DNA of 64,000 nt from Echria macrotheca (taxonomy: Eukaryota > Ascomycota > Sordariomycetes > Sordariales > Schizotheciaceae): contig MU839840.1 in assembly GCA_030411725.1 (NCBI GenBank), positions 248,001-312,000 on the forward strand. The letters are read 5' to 3'. A model generated the notes under the pieces. The model was not told where the DNA came from and made no database searches. It was given only the letters and a program-made list of their open reading frames with translations. Position 1 is the first letter of the stretch. The number at the start of each line of letters is the position of its first letter. Positions 43,011-54,108 of the stretch are shown piece after piece. The translations under genes were made by a program, and so were the position numbers.

Positions 43011-45416
43011 ATGCAGTCTCTCGACGATGACCCCCTCTCGCAGACAGTCCAATCACTACCCATGGCCGCCGCCGCCGCCATAAGGGCCCCTCGCCAGCGT
43101 CAAGCCCTCGCCAGCGACGCCCACCCCCTCGCCCAGTCCGAAGCCTCCCTCCCGCCCCTGCGCGAGCGCCGTGCCGCGAACCCCTCGGCCGCCTCCCTCT
43201 TCCGCTCCACCCTGACCCCTCCGGGCTCCCGCTCGGCATCCCCCGCTCCCAGCAGCGGCGGCCGATCCTCCTCGCGGGCCCTCAGCGGGTCCATATTTGG
43301 TGGCCACACCGGCTTCCAGCAGTCTCTCCTCGACACCGGGGCCGCCGACAGCCCCGGCGATCCGCTGAACCTAATCCTCAAAAGCTTCGTCCCGCACATA
43401 GCCATATACGGCTCCGAGGATGTGGACCAGCTCGTGGCCGACAAGGGCTTTGAGGGCGGGCTGTGGGGGCTCCTGCGGCCCTTTGGCGAGCGGATTCAGG
43501 GCAAGGTTACGATTAGGGACAGTAACGGCGCCTCGCGCACGTGGGACGACTTCGCCGTGCGGTTCACGCGGTTCGGCGAGGGCGTGGAGGAGCCGGAGTC
43601 GGCGATCGGAGGGGTGAAAAGTCCAACGCAGACGGGGGCGAATGGTCAGACGGCGGCGGCAGCGGGCCAGGGCATGGGCAACGGGACCAATCTCATCATG
43701 CAGGTCGAGCGGGTGGTGGATCGTCACCTCAGCTACGCCGAGGACGCATATGCGGGCATCACGTCACCGACGACGCCGACGAGACAGGGGCTAGATGTGG
43801 ATGCCACGTCTCCTTACTATGCTCTGTACCTGCGGCGTTTGCTGTCGGGGATACCGCTTGCCTGTCATGAGTCGTTTGCACACCCGGTTGCGTGTGTGAT
43901 GGCTATAAGTTCGAGAAACCCTTCGCCGATCGAGACGCTGCGGAGACTCTACAGCGAAACGACGACAGGAGACCGCAAACCTCCAGTCTGGGTAGATGGT
44001 GAATATCTCCGGTACTACGTTCTGGTGCACGATGAGGAGCAGAGTGATATCACCAAGTCAATGGCTCTGTTTGATCAGATGAAGCGGCACTTTGGACTTC
44101 ACTGTCATCTGTTGAGAATTCGGAGTTCCGAGACTGCAGAGACCGACGACGACAGCATACCCCTTCCACGCAGCGACTGGATGACCGCCGCCGAAGAGCT
44201 GGCTGATATCGAGAAGAGCGACAGACACGAGGATTTTGAGGACCCGACCCGCTACATCTTCGGGTCCGATGCCACAGCGATACGGACGTTCGTGCGGGAA
44301 ATGGTCACGCAGTCGGTGATCCCAACCATGGAGCGTAACGTGTCGGTATGGAACGACCAGGTGGCATCACGCCGCAGAGGGCTCAGCGGCCGCTTCATGA
44401 GTCTATCCAAGCGCTTCACATTTGGCGGCTCAAGCCGCAGCTCTGGGGGTGCCGGGGGATCCGGAAACTCTAATTACGATGCCAGGGGATTCTACCGGCC
44501 AGACGCGCCCGAGGCCATCATGCGGCGGCTTGCCGACTTTGCGTTCATGCTGAGAGACTGGAAGCTGGCCATGTCGACCTACGACCTCCTGCGGGGCGAC
44601 TTCCAGAACGACAAGGCGTGGCGGTACCACGCCGCGGCGAACGAGATGGCCGCGCTGGCTCTCCTCATCATGCCGCAGAACATGTCGTCCAAGACGCGGC
44701 TCGAGACGATCAACCAGATGCTCGAGCAGGCCTTCTACTCGTACCAGACGCGCTGCAGTTCGCTCTACGGCACGGTCCGGTGCTCCGTGCTCGCCCTAGA
44801 GCTGCTCCGGCTCAGGGGTGGTTCCGGCATCGACGAGGCGGTACGACTAGGCATGCGACTGCTGCAGGAGAGACTGACGGGGCCGATCGGCGACGCGCTC
44901 CTCAGGGAGCGCATGGCCATCTGCTATGCCTCGAAGGAAGGCGCCGGGTCGCAGGGCTGGGGCAGCAGGCGACGCAAGTCGGCGCTGTGGAGTGTTCTGG
45001 GTGCCGAAGCGTGGATTCTGCAGTCCAAATTCATACAGGCGCAGAGATGTCTCAACGAGGCGCGCAGGATGTATTCGCTCCTGCCCGGCGAGTGCGGCGT
45101 GCAGAATTTCGAGGGGGCGAGTAACTTTTTGGCACAACTCAACGAGCAGCTGAAGGACGGGCTGCGGATTGACATGTCTACGCGGAGTCACGATGAGTCC
45201 GGACAGGGCGAGACAGAGCCGGAGTTGCTTGTAGACGAGGAGAGCGAGACGCTCGACCGGCGGAAGTCGCGGCGGACGAGTCTGATTGCGCCGGGCGGAG
45301 GGGGCGGCGGCGCCACGCTGGAGACGGCGCCGCTCACGCCCATGGGACCGGCCAAGCTTGCGCCGCTGGAGGATGAAGGCGATGTAAAATCACCGAGTCA
45401 AGATGGGTTCGGCTAA
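43011..45416 (+). CDS. TRS85: TRAPPIII complex subunit Trs85 (TRAPPC8-like)
   Basis: The first in-frame ATG (MQSLDDDPLSQTVQ) is at 43011, giving 801 residues with no intron. Upstream codons to 42855 remain open, so a longer start or spliced 5' exon is possible. After a Ser/Pro-rich leader the conserved block begins LNLILKSFVPHIAIYGSEDVDQL, with YYALYLRRLLSGIPLACHESF and FGLHCHLLRIRSS, all typical of Trs85. Later FAFMLRDWKLAMSTYDLLRGDF, then DKAWRYHAAANEM, form helical repeats. Trs85 is the subunit specific to TRAPPIII, which activates Rab1/Ypt1 in autophagy and Golgi traffic. The C-terminus is low-complexity. Confidence 0.92.
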   Translation: MQSLDDDPLSQTVQSLPMAAAAAIRAPRQRQALASDAHPLAQSEASLPPLRERRAANPSAASLFRSTLTPPGSRSASPAPSSGGRSSSRALSGSIFGGHTGFQQSLLDTGAADSPGDPLNLILKSFVPHIAIYGSEDVDQLVADKGFEGGLWGLLRPFGERIQGKVTIRDSNGASRTWDDFAVRFTRFGEGVEEPESAIGGVKSPTQTGANGQTAAAAGQGMGNGTNLIMQVERVVDRHLSYAEDAYAGITSPTTPTRQGLDVDATSPYYALYLRRLLSGIPLACHESFAHPVACVMAISSRNPSPIETLRRLYSETTTGDRKPPVWVDGEYLRYYVLVHDEEQSDITKSMALFDQMKRHFGLHCHLLRIRSSETAETDDDSIPLPRSDWMTAAEELADIEKSDRHEDFEDPTRYIFGSDATAIRTFVREMVTQSVIPTMERNVSVWNDQVASRRRGLSGRFMSLSKRFTFGGSSRSSGGAGGSGNSNYDARGFYRPDAPEAIMRRLADFAFMLRDWKLAMSTYDLLRGDFQNDKAWRYHAAANEMAALALLIMPQNMSSKTRLETINQMLEQAFYSYQTRCSSLYGTVRCSVLALELLRLRGGSGIDEAVRLGMRLLQERLTGPIGDALLRERMAICYASKEGAGSQGWGSRRRKSALWSVLGAEAWILQSKFIQAQRCLNEARRMYSLLPGECGVQNFEGASNFLAQLNEQLKDGLRIDMSTRSHDESGQGETEPELLVDEESETLDRRKSRRTSLIAPGGGGGGATLETAPLTPMGPAKLAPLEDEGDVKSPSQDGFG

Positions 45417-46021
45417 GGTAGTTGGGAGATCATTTCATGATAGATGTGGTTTTGGGGGGAGGGGGAATCATAGAAGGTTACTGTCGTTGATGCTTGCATG
45501 CATTGGGTCCGGCGTTTGATGGAAGCGCATATATGTACGGTAATATTGGCAGGAAAACATTATTTACCTAGAGACTCACCTCGACGCGTTTGGTGTTTAT
45601 GGTGAAATGTGTGTTGAGGGGTGGGGGATGGTTTTATCTGAGTGGCCGCTGTTGTCACATGGCTGCTCTCCAACAGGTGGGATGATTGCCTGCCGCAGGT
45701 GTGTTGTGGGTCGCGCTGATAAGATAAAGAAAGAGCGTCGATCCGGGATCCGGATGGTCAACACAGCGTCATCCACGCCAGGGTAGGCTGCAGGGTCTCC
45801 TTTGAACCGCTAACCTCTGCTGAACACTTGATCCTCAGGCATTCTCCGCTTCACCGCTTGCTGCCTGCCTGGCCGTTGTTGTTTTTATTCAGTCGCGACT
45901 TTGGTGTTTCTTTCTTCCCCTTGATGTGTCGCTGACATACCTCGACCGGGTCGGGACCGAGGCCGACCAATCTATTCCGTACCACCTCCCGGTACCTATC
46001 CGAGAATACAGCAAAACGACC
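45417..46021. promoter_or_regulatory. Spacer, TRS85 to CHM7
   Basis: 605 bp holding the TRS85 3' region and CHM7 promoter. A short frame beginning at 45926 ends within the CHM7 first intron and would be an upstream overlapping frame if transcribed. No TATA seen. Confidence 0.4.
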
Positions 46022-47534
46022 ATGAGCCAGCTACTAGACTATCTCGTCGAAAACGAGCCCGGGTTCCGGAAGTGCGTCTTTACTCGTCTCTCCATTTCTT
46101 TCTTCTGCTGTGTTTGTTAACATATATCTTCCCAGAGCCCGCCTCCCCGCGCTCTACTCCGACTTCCAATCCCAACGCACCCTCAACCCGGACGGCTACC
46201 AAGCCAACATCTCGGCCTGGCGCCGCGCGCTCTCGCAGATCGTCAGCTCCGGCCTCGCGCCCTCGCCCAAAGGCGCCACGCCAAGTCTGCTCGTTCTGCA
46301 CGCGGACGAACAGCTCCTCCGCGCGCTCGAGACAAAGCAGTACGGCCGCCCGTTGGCGCTGGGGACTGTGGTGCGGGAATCCCTCGCTGCGAAAGATTTG
46401 ATTCCATTGTCGGAGTTTTTGGCGGCCAGGGAGAGTATCTATCACAAGCCGTGGTCGGTATGGAACCTGGCGTCGTGGACGCTGAAACAACTCGGCGTGG
46501 CGGACTTGTGGCGGAGCGAGAGGCTACCGGCGGGACAGTTTGTTGTTGTGAGCAATGTAGAGGAGGTGGGGCGGACGTTTGGCGAGAAAACGGGCGGTGC
46601 AACGCATCAGTCGCGCTTTGAGCGGACGTTTTCCAAGACGCATTTTTACAAGACTTTCAATGACCAGTTGGTCGAGGGCAGGAAGCTGTCCGAGGGCGAT
46701 GTGGATGTCTTGCTTACGTTCCTGGCGCGGGATAAGGGTGTGATTTTGTACGACGGGAAGACGGTCAAGATCAAGGCGGCGGGGGGCGACGACGGGGTGA
46801 ATATCACGCACGAGGACGAGTCGATCGCGCAGCTCAAGGAGCTTGTTGCTTACCTGTCGCACCAGACGGCACTGCTTAGTCGGCGCGTGGACGAGTTGAC
46901 GGTGACAGCCAAGGAGGCCGTGACGAAGAAGAACCGCGTCGCGGCGCTCGCGGCTCTACGGTCCAAGAAGTTGACGGAACAGACGCTCGAGCGCCGGTTC
47001 GGCTCGCTTAATCAGCTCGAGGAGGTCGCCGCCAAGATCGAGCAGGCCGCGGATAATGTGGCTCTCGTGAAGGTCATGGAGCAGAGTTCCGACGCGCTGG
47101 CGAGTCTCAACGCGCGCGTGGGCGGCGCCGAGAGGGTGGATGACGTTGTCGGGAGGCTGCGCGAGCAGATGGACGCCGCGGATGAGGTTACTAGTATCCT
47201 CGCCGAGGGTGATGGGACCGTGGTGGTGGATGAAGCCGAGATTGATGATGAGTTGGCGGCTATGGAGATGGAAGAGAAGAAGAAGGCGGAAGAGGAAGAA
47301 CGCAAGAAGAAAGAGGCGGAGAGGAAGGAGAGGGAAGCGCAGATGGAGCGCGAGGCGGAACTGGTGCGGAAGAGGCTCGAGGAAGAGGCGGCTCGTGTGC
47401 CTACTACACAACCGGAGGCGCAGAAGGAGACGGAGACAGAGGACGAGAAGGTCACTGAGGGCATGATGAGTAGGCTATCCCTGGACGAGAGCGTGTCCGA
47501 GCAGAAGCGGCCAGAGGCACAGCTTGCCGGGTAA
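46022..47534 (+). CDS. CHM7: ESCRT-III-related Snf7-family protein Chm7 (CHMP7-like)
   Basis: Exons 46022-46071 and 46136-47534 give 482 residues. The first 17 residues (MSQLLDYLVENEPGFRK) join across the 64-nt intron to ARLPALYSDFQ, matching the fungal Chm7 start. The N-terminal half is winged-helix-like (LASWTLKQLGVADLW; DKGVILYDGKTVKI). The second half is a charged Snf7-type coiled coil (about 225-400), with an EKKKAEEEERKKKEAE helix and a short C-terminal MMSRLSLDE region resembling a MIT-interacting motif. Chm7 works at the nuclear envelope in surveillance and sealing with ESCRT-III. Length fits the family. Confidence 0.92.
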
Positions 47535-47845
47535 CGTTTGATGTTGTTGCATCTTGTATGGAGTTTCGGTCGCTGATTCGGATTTGTAACTCAGTTTAAT
47601 CGCGGCTTTCGAACCAAGTTTAGGGAGAATGATGCTCTATGAGTGCTTGTTCATGAATCATGGCTCATGGGGGCATTCGGTATGGACGCAGATGACAGAC
47701 TACTATGTACATGAGGCTAGGATGTGTATCACCCTTCCAATTCCCTCGTGACAACCAGCGCCATGCGAAAAAGTGATCTTGGGACCTTATAACCGAGCAC
47801 TGCTCATCCCAAGCCTTTGACCTTCGAATGTCCCATGCAAACTAG
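47535..47845. other. Spacer between convergent CHM7 and RAD18
   Basis: 311 bp between the two stop codons. No feature seen. Confidence 0.4.
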
Positions 47846-49228
47846 CTATTGAGAGTGAAGTGCAAATGGGTTGAGCTCGGGTATCAAGGCTGTCGCTCTG
47901 TCCCCATTGTCGGTCCCTGGTAAACCTTCCACTCCGTTCCCGTATTCAGGGGGGCCTGGTTGACTAGGTCTAGACGCCGGCGATCCCGATTGTAGGTCAA
48001 ACACCTCGGTCTGTTGTTGCGTAGGTGGTCCAGCAAGCCCCGAGGGGTCTGGATTCGAATTCGCACTCTCCCCCACCCCCTCGTCGCCACCCGCCTTCCT
48101 CTCCGCCTGAGCCCGAGATCTCCTCGCATTCGCGATTAGATCCTTGAACGACGTGTCGTGCTTCGCGGCCCACGCGGCCCCGTCGAATTCCTTGTCCCTG
48201 ATCTGTGCACCCATATTGAGCGCCCGCGACATCGTCGGCGCGCGGCCTCCCACTGTCCTCTCCCACACGTCCAGATCGCGGAGGAGCTCGGCGCGCTTTT
48301 TTGGTCTGGCCGAGTCGCAGTTTGCGTTCCACATCGTTACCCACTCTTGGTGTCGCCTTTCGAGGATCTGGCGCGGCCCGGCGGCTGATAGACCTAGGTC
48401 TGTGAGTTTCTTGCGGAGGGCGGCGTCTTTTAGCATGGCGTAGGCGACAGCAGGCAAACGGTCTGGGGGTTTCGTCTTGGATGGTGACGGTGGGGGAAAT
48501 GGAGAAGGTGCGGATCGTGAAGCGATCGATCGATGGTTGGGGCCTGTTGACGTTGATGCTTGATCGGGCTGTGGCGATCCGGGACATGTCGTGTCGAGAT
48601 GCTTGTCTACCATCCAGGGCTTCATGCGGCTCAGACATATAGGACATGCGACAAGCCCGTCGTCTACATACGGTCAGTCCAAGGAACCAGACATCTTGGC
48701 GAAGGGATTCCTACCTGGCTCAAAATCGTCACCATCACTTTCCTCCGAGTCATCTATCTCCTCCTGTGCCATTTGTGCCGCTGCCTGCGCCGCTCTCGTC
48801 TTGCTCGACCTCGTAGACATCCTAGGCCTCTTGTTCTCCTGCATGGCTGTTTCCGGACTGTCCAGCTCCGCAGCCTTCCTCTTGGGCGAGCTGGGCGACG
48901 CTGTCACAACCGGAGTCCTGGCAAAGCGTAACATGCCGTCCCGGGCACTGACGAAGGCGTCAACTGCCTCTCGCAAGGCCCAATTTCCCCGCAACTTGGA
49001 TTCTTGGTCCGAGGCCCGACACAGCGGACACTTCCCGTCGGCATTGAGACATCGTCGGATGCAAATAGAGCAGAACGTGTGGTTGCATGATGTCAACATC
49101 GGCGAGTTGTAAAAGTCTTTGCAGACGTGGCAGCGGAAGGACTGCTCGACGGCGACGAGGCCCGCGAGTGGTGTGCCTAGCCAGTCGGTCGAGTCCGACA
49201 CCTCGAAGGCTTCGTCAAGGACTTCCAT
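47846..49228 (-). CDS. RAD18: Postreplication repair E3 ubiquitin ligase Rad18
   Basis: Exons 49228-48715 and 48663-47846 (51-nt intron) give 443 residues. The RING finger occupies Cys33-Cys70 (CHVCKDFYNSPMLTSCNHTF through CPLC). A UBZ4-type finger is formed after the intron (VACPICLSRMKPWMV, then HLDTTC). A SAP DNA-binding motif follows (LKDAALRKKLTDLGLSAAG). A basic, Ser-rich linker separates RING and UBZ. Rad18 with Rad6 monoubiquitinates PCNA in the nucleus at stalled forks. The start is at MEVLDEAFEV, just before the RING. It is divergent from INCENP with E2F-like sites between them. Confidence 0.95.
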
Positions 49229-50040
49229 GGTATGGTTTGGTGCGGTGGCGGAGCAAACACCGTCGTTCGTGGGTAACGTGCCGTTGAGACGGTGGTAAAC
49301 AACCCAAGGGATGGCGGCAAAAACACCTTGTTTCTCGGCCAGAATTCGTCTGATCGCAGCATGCGAATGCGGTCAGTCGTGCCTTTCGGTAATCCTCGTT
49401 GGGGAGACGCGACGGCTCCTTGCAGCGCGACGGGTAAGGCGCCGTACAGTTTAAGGCACTGTGTATGGGGAACTTCCTGCTAAGGTGACAGCCAACACAA
49501 GGCTTCACACAAAATGGCAGTTGGTATAGCAGGGCTTCTAATGGTCTGTAATTATTCTGGAAATATATTTGAGAAGAATCTACATCTTCAAGTCGAATTG
49601 TACTACTACTACGCATTCCTTCCTTGCGCCTCGAACTGTTTTGCTAATACCCCGCGGAGCTGCCTCGCAACTCCCACTGTGAGCGAGTCCCCACTGACGC
49701 CCCGCACGTGAACTGGTGTTTGGCGCGCTGTAACCCTTCAAACGGCCCCACTTCAGCAGCTCCAGCAGGCTTTTCCGCTTTGGGAGTGAATCAAAACAAC
49801 GCAAGGCCCCGTCAAGTCCACTCCAAGCACCCACAACCTCCCGCATCAGCGCCCGCCAACTTCTCCTACGGCCTCAATTGACGTCCCCGACGCCTCGACT
49901 CGACTATTTACGGCCCAGCCCCACGAAATGCACGCCTAACACAAACCTTCGGCTTCTTCCCAATTTTTCTTGTTGCATTTTCTTGTCATTCTACACCTAC
50001 ACCGCACGTTTTGGCGCGTCGATTCGAAGCAATAACCGCG
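49229..50040. promoter_or_regulatory. RAD18 (-) / INCENP (+) divergent promoter with E2F-like sites
   Basis: 812-bp spacer. TTTGGCGC occurs at 49719-49726 and 50010-50017, the second lying about 25 bp before the INCENP ATG and so possibly in the 5' UTR. An E-box CACGTG lies at 49705-49710. TTTGGCGC matches the E2F consensus TTTSGCGC used by fungal MBF-like regulators of the G1/S transition. Confidence 0.5.
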
Positions 50041-53000
50041 ATGGCGATGCGACGAGGACCGCCGCTCGCGGTCGGGTCCGCAGCATGGATCACCGAGGAG
50101 CGAAGCTCTGCCTTGAGCATGGCGCAATCTGAGATTGAGGAGTTCTCATTCGCGGCGCGGAACGAGATGGAGTGGCTGAACGAACACATGGCCGAGATCT
50201 TTTCAGAGAATAAGATGTGCGCGTCAATGTGCCGAGATTCAATGCATAGCTGACGAGAAACAGGAACGTCACGGAACTCTTCAAGACTCCCGGTAAACTG
50301 CGCGGCAGAACCCCAAGAACAGCGAGGAAGGCAAACCCGGGAGAGGTTCGCGTGGTAAGGGCCGAGTCCAAGGAAAGCCTCTTCGCAAATGCTAACGCGT
50401 CTCCAGCCCTTGGCCGATGTGTTTTCGTCAACACCAAGGGGAGCGCCAAATCCCTTCGCCATCGCCCTGGAACAAGCGCGAACTCCGAAAATCAAGGTGG
50501 CTGAGGACAAACCAGAGCCTCCAGTTTCCCGACCAACAAGTCCTGCAAAGCCTGCGCTAGCCTCCGCAAAGGCGCCCGCTTCTGCCGCGCCCGCTCCTGT
50601 TCCTTTGGCCGACTCTGGCTACCATGGCAGCCAAACGCTTGAGATTGCCGATGTTGACATGCTCGATGGCGACGTGGATATGGTCCCGCAACCGTCCCCT
50701 CAGCGCGGCACAGAACGAACAGACTTCGCGCCACTATCGGTGTCCAAACCACTCCGTGAGGAGCCCAGCCCAACAGCGGCCTCTGTTGAGGAAACATTCC
50801 AGTCGGCAAGGGAAGAACCGACACGGACGGCCTACGTGACCGCCAAGGTCGCGCCAGCACCTTCGCCCTCAGTAGGCGCCCCCAGCAGCCCAGTTCTTGT
50901 ACGAGCTCCATCACCAGCTGCGCCGCCGAGTTCGCCATCCACCAGGAAAACTGCCAGCCCCAACAAGTCTTCGCCTCACAAGTCATCCCCATTAAAACAA
51001 GTTCAGACCGGTCAACCAAGGGGTTTCCCTGAGCCCGTCGAGGAGCTAAATGAGGCCATTGACGTGCACGAAGATGACGACATCCGATCTCCTTCGGTCG
51101 GCTCGAGCCCTATTAGGCCTCTTGTCCGAAAGAGCAGCCTGAACTTCGCTTCCCTACCAGCTCGCGAGCCGCTGGCCAACAAAAGCCTGGGCGGTCCGCG
51201 AGTGTCTCGGATCAGCCATTTGGACCAGACTCGCATGAGCTATTATAATCGCCATACCGGAGGGAAGAGCCTCGGCGGCGTCATCCGCCAGGACTTTGTC
51301 GATGATGACGAAGAAGATGAGATGGATGTCGAGGTCACAGAGGTTCCTAAGGAGGATACCACGGTGAAAATGACGCAGCACAGCAAGACGTATACTCAGC
51401 GGTTGCAAGATCAGATCAGCATGCTCGGTAAAGCGCAACCCGCCGCTCCCAGGCCATCAAAATCAATCGCCAATCTATTGCCAACACAGTCCGGGGTCTC
51501 TGCCTCTCAATCGCAACCATTGTCGCAAACACAGCCGGTAGCTGAAGCGATCAAACCCCTATCTCCGAAACCCAAACACTCCGTGGCAGCCCCCGGAGCG
51601 TTCCCGGAAGACGATGATGATGACTGGATCGCGCCACCCAGCAAAGCCGCTGAGACCGTCAGTCGTCCGGAGCCGCCTAAGAGCCAGCCGGCCGTCGTGA
51701 AAGAGAGTAAGAGTGGGAAGGAGCCTGAAGTCGTGCGTCCTAGGAGCAGGCCCGGATCGCCAGGCAAAGCCCCTCTTATTCCTGAGCGGACAACAAGCGC
51801 ACCTCCTTCACACAAAAAGTCGGCGTCGGTTCCCTATTTTCCCACGATCGATCCCAGCACTAGCGGCGCCGATGATCTCGGTCTTAAGAAGACCGTCTCC
51901 GTCTCCAACCCCACGCTGCCAACGGTTTCCGAAGACGGCGGTAGCATGACACCTTCCAAATCATCGCGAAGTTTCCGGGGTAGCCCTCTTAAGCAGGTTA
52001 AGGACAAGCTATCCCGAATCCTCACGACCTCGAAAGGCTTGCTCGCTAGCAGCGCGGCCATAAGCGCGGAGGGTAAGGCATCGATTCTATCATCCTCGAC
52101 AACACGGCTTGGCTTCCACCCTTCGCCGTCCGTCGATTCCTTCCGGACTGCCGAAAATGTGCTGTATCCCGATCTTTCGAACCACGCAGGATCCCCCGTA
52201 CGCCCTGCAAGCCCGGCACGATCCAACAGCACGCGGCGGACACGGGCTTCCACTGAGAGGGAAAAGAAGGAGGCAAAGGAAAAGGAGAAGGAGGTCAAGG
52301 AGGCGAAACGCCTTGCTGAGCAAATGGAAAAGCTGGACAAGGCCCGCGAGAAGGAGGCCGAAAAGGCTCGCGTGTTTTCCAAGGAGCAAGAAAAGCTTGC
52401 CGTCATGGAAAAGCAGATCGCGCAGAGAGAGCAAGAACCGATGGTTCGGCCTCAGCCGTCAGTCCAAGAATTGAAGACGCCAGGCCCGGTTACAAAGAAG
52501 AGCGTTCCCAGCAGTCCACCCAAGGCGACAAGGACGAGTCCCAGGAAGACGAAAGGCCAAGGGGAGGGTGATGGAAAGATTGCGAATCCGTCGAGCGAAA
52601 TCGATACCGACATGACTGACGTTCCCTCCACCATGCCGCCTCCGTCCGTCCCCCGATCGGCCATCACCTCAGCCAGCCGACCGCAAGGCATCAAGCGGCC
52701 CATGAAGCCTTCGAATCAGGCGCTGCCGAAACCGAGACAAGCTCCGACCGTCATCCGTGTCAACACGACGAGCTCTCAACACTCCCAATTCCACACGTCC
52801 AACAGCGCTCTTTCGGCCAATCTTGGCGAGACGCTGGGACAGCAGCAAGCCAGGCAACTTAGCAACAAGCCGAGCCAGAGCATGCTGCAGTCGAAGCCCT
52901 CACTTGCCAGTCTGAAGAGCTCAGTGTCTTCCAATGGCCCGGGCAGGCCTCCCAAGGCCATTGCCATGGCAGCTAAGCGCAAGGAACAGGAAGAGCGCGA

Positions 53001-54108
53001 GGCTCAGCGGAAACGTGACGCTAAGATGGAGATGGAACGCAAGCGGGCCGCCGAAGAGGAGAAGAGGCAAGAGGAGCAGCGTAGGGTGGACGCAGAGAAG
53101 CAAAAGGAGGAGGAGCGGAGGGCCAAGAAGGCCGCGATCGATAGGGCGAAGCAGACGAAAGCACCTCCGCCAGCACCACGGCCGGCTTCCCGGATAGGCA
53201 ATCCCATGCAACAGGACGCCCGCTCTGTCAACGGCAAGGCCACTTCGAAGCGTCCTCTGCAGCAGGATGCCACTGACGAGCTCTCGCGTCCTCAACCCGG
53301 GGCGTCGTATCATGCAACCAAAGATGCCAAGAGGATGAGAATGAGCGAGGAGTTTGATCAGGACATCGATATGGCGGAGCCGCAGCCAAACATCAAAGGG
53401 CCGCCTATCCGACCCTCGGCCGGTCTTAAGAAGGTAGGAAATGTGATTCTAGAACCCCTCGTGAGTTTGCTAACAGATACACAGGAGCCTACCAAGTCCT
53501 TGTTTGGTAATGGATACACGAGTGTCGCCTCGCAGAGCTCCAGCCAGAACCTGCTGAGAACCGCGATTACGGCGCAACATGGCGGGCAAATGAAGGCAAG
53601 CAATCCGCTGGGCATGGCTACGGTTTCGAAGGATCAGATCGTGTTTGCGCCGAATCCGAACGCTGCTGGGCAAGCACACAAGACACCTGCGCGAGCAGCG
53701 CCGGCCGGAAAGCAGCCCAAGTCGGTAGCCAAATCGTCACCGAGATTCCAGAACGGAGATGCGATCGAACTGCCCGAGATCAACACGGACGATGAGGACT
53801 CGGATGAGGATGACTCGCAGACCGCGATTGCACCGTGGGCCGACTCACCGGCGCTCAAGGGCGCGCTTATGGCGCAAGAGATGGTCGATCCGATGCAGAT
53901 CTTCGGGCCGCCCCGGCCGATCAACATGGAGGAGGTCTTCAACAAGAGCAAAGACAGGTTCCACAAATTCCGGGCGCGAACCAGCAGTGCCAACTGGAGC
54001 GGGTCGGACCGGCTCACCGAGGAAGATATCCGCAAGGACCTGCAGGCTCGGGACAAGATGCGCAGAGAGGGTGGGTGGTCGTATGACCTGGGTCGCGAGA
54101 TGGCTTGA
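50041..54108 (+). CDS. Inner centromere protein INCENP/Sli15
   Basis: Exons 50041-50216, 50264-50354, 50407-53433 and 53485-54108 give 1305 residues. The N-terminus carries a helical segment then MNVTELFKTPGKLRGRTPRT across the first intron, typical of INCENP before its Borealin/Survivin-binding part. A long disordered middle has Ser/Pro sites, a charged helix (about 704-765) and a second single-helix region (about 945-1010). The C-terminal IN-box (about 1215-1303) reads WADSPALKGAL, DPMQIFGPPRP and FHKFRARTSSANWSGSDRL, the Aurora kinase-binding site. It is a chromosomal passenger protein at centromere and spindle. The third intron (51 nt) is stop-free and in phase. Confidence 0.9.

Noticed and set aside
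53461..53484. A 24-nt GTGAGT..CACAG segment inside INCENP
   Set aside because: Too short for splicing. A normal 51-nt intron starting at GTAGGA (53434) and using the same acceptor explains the signals.
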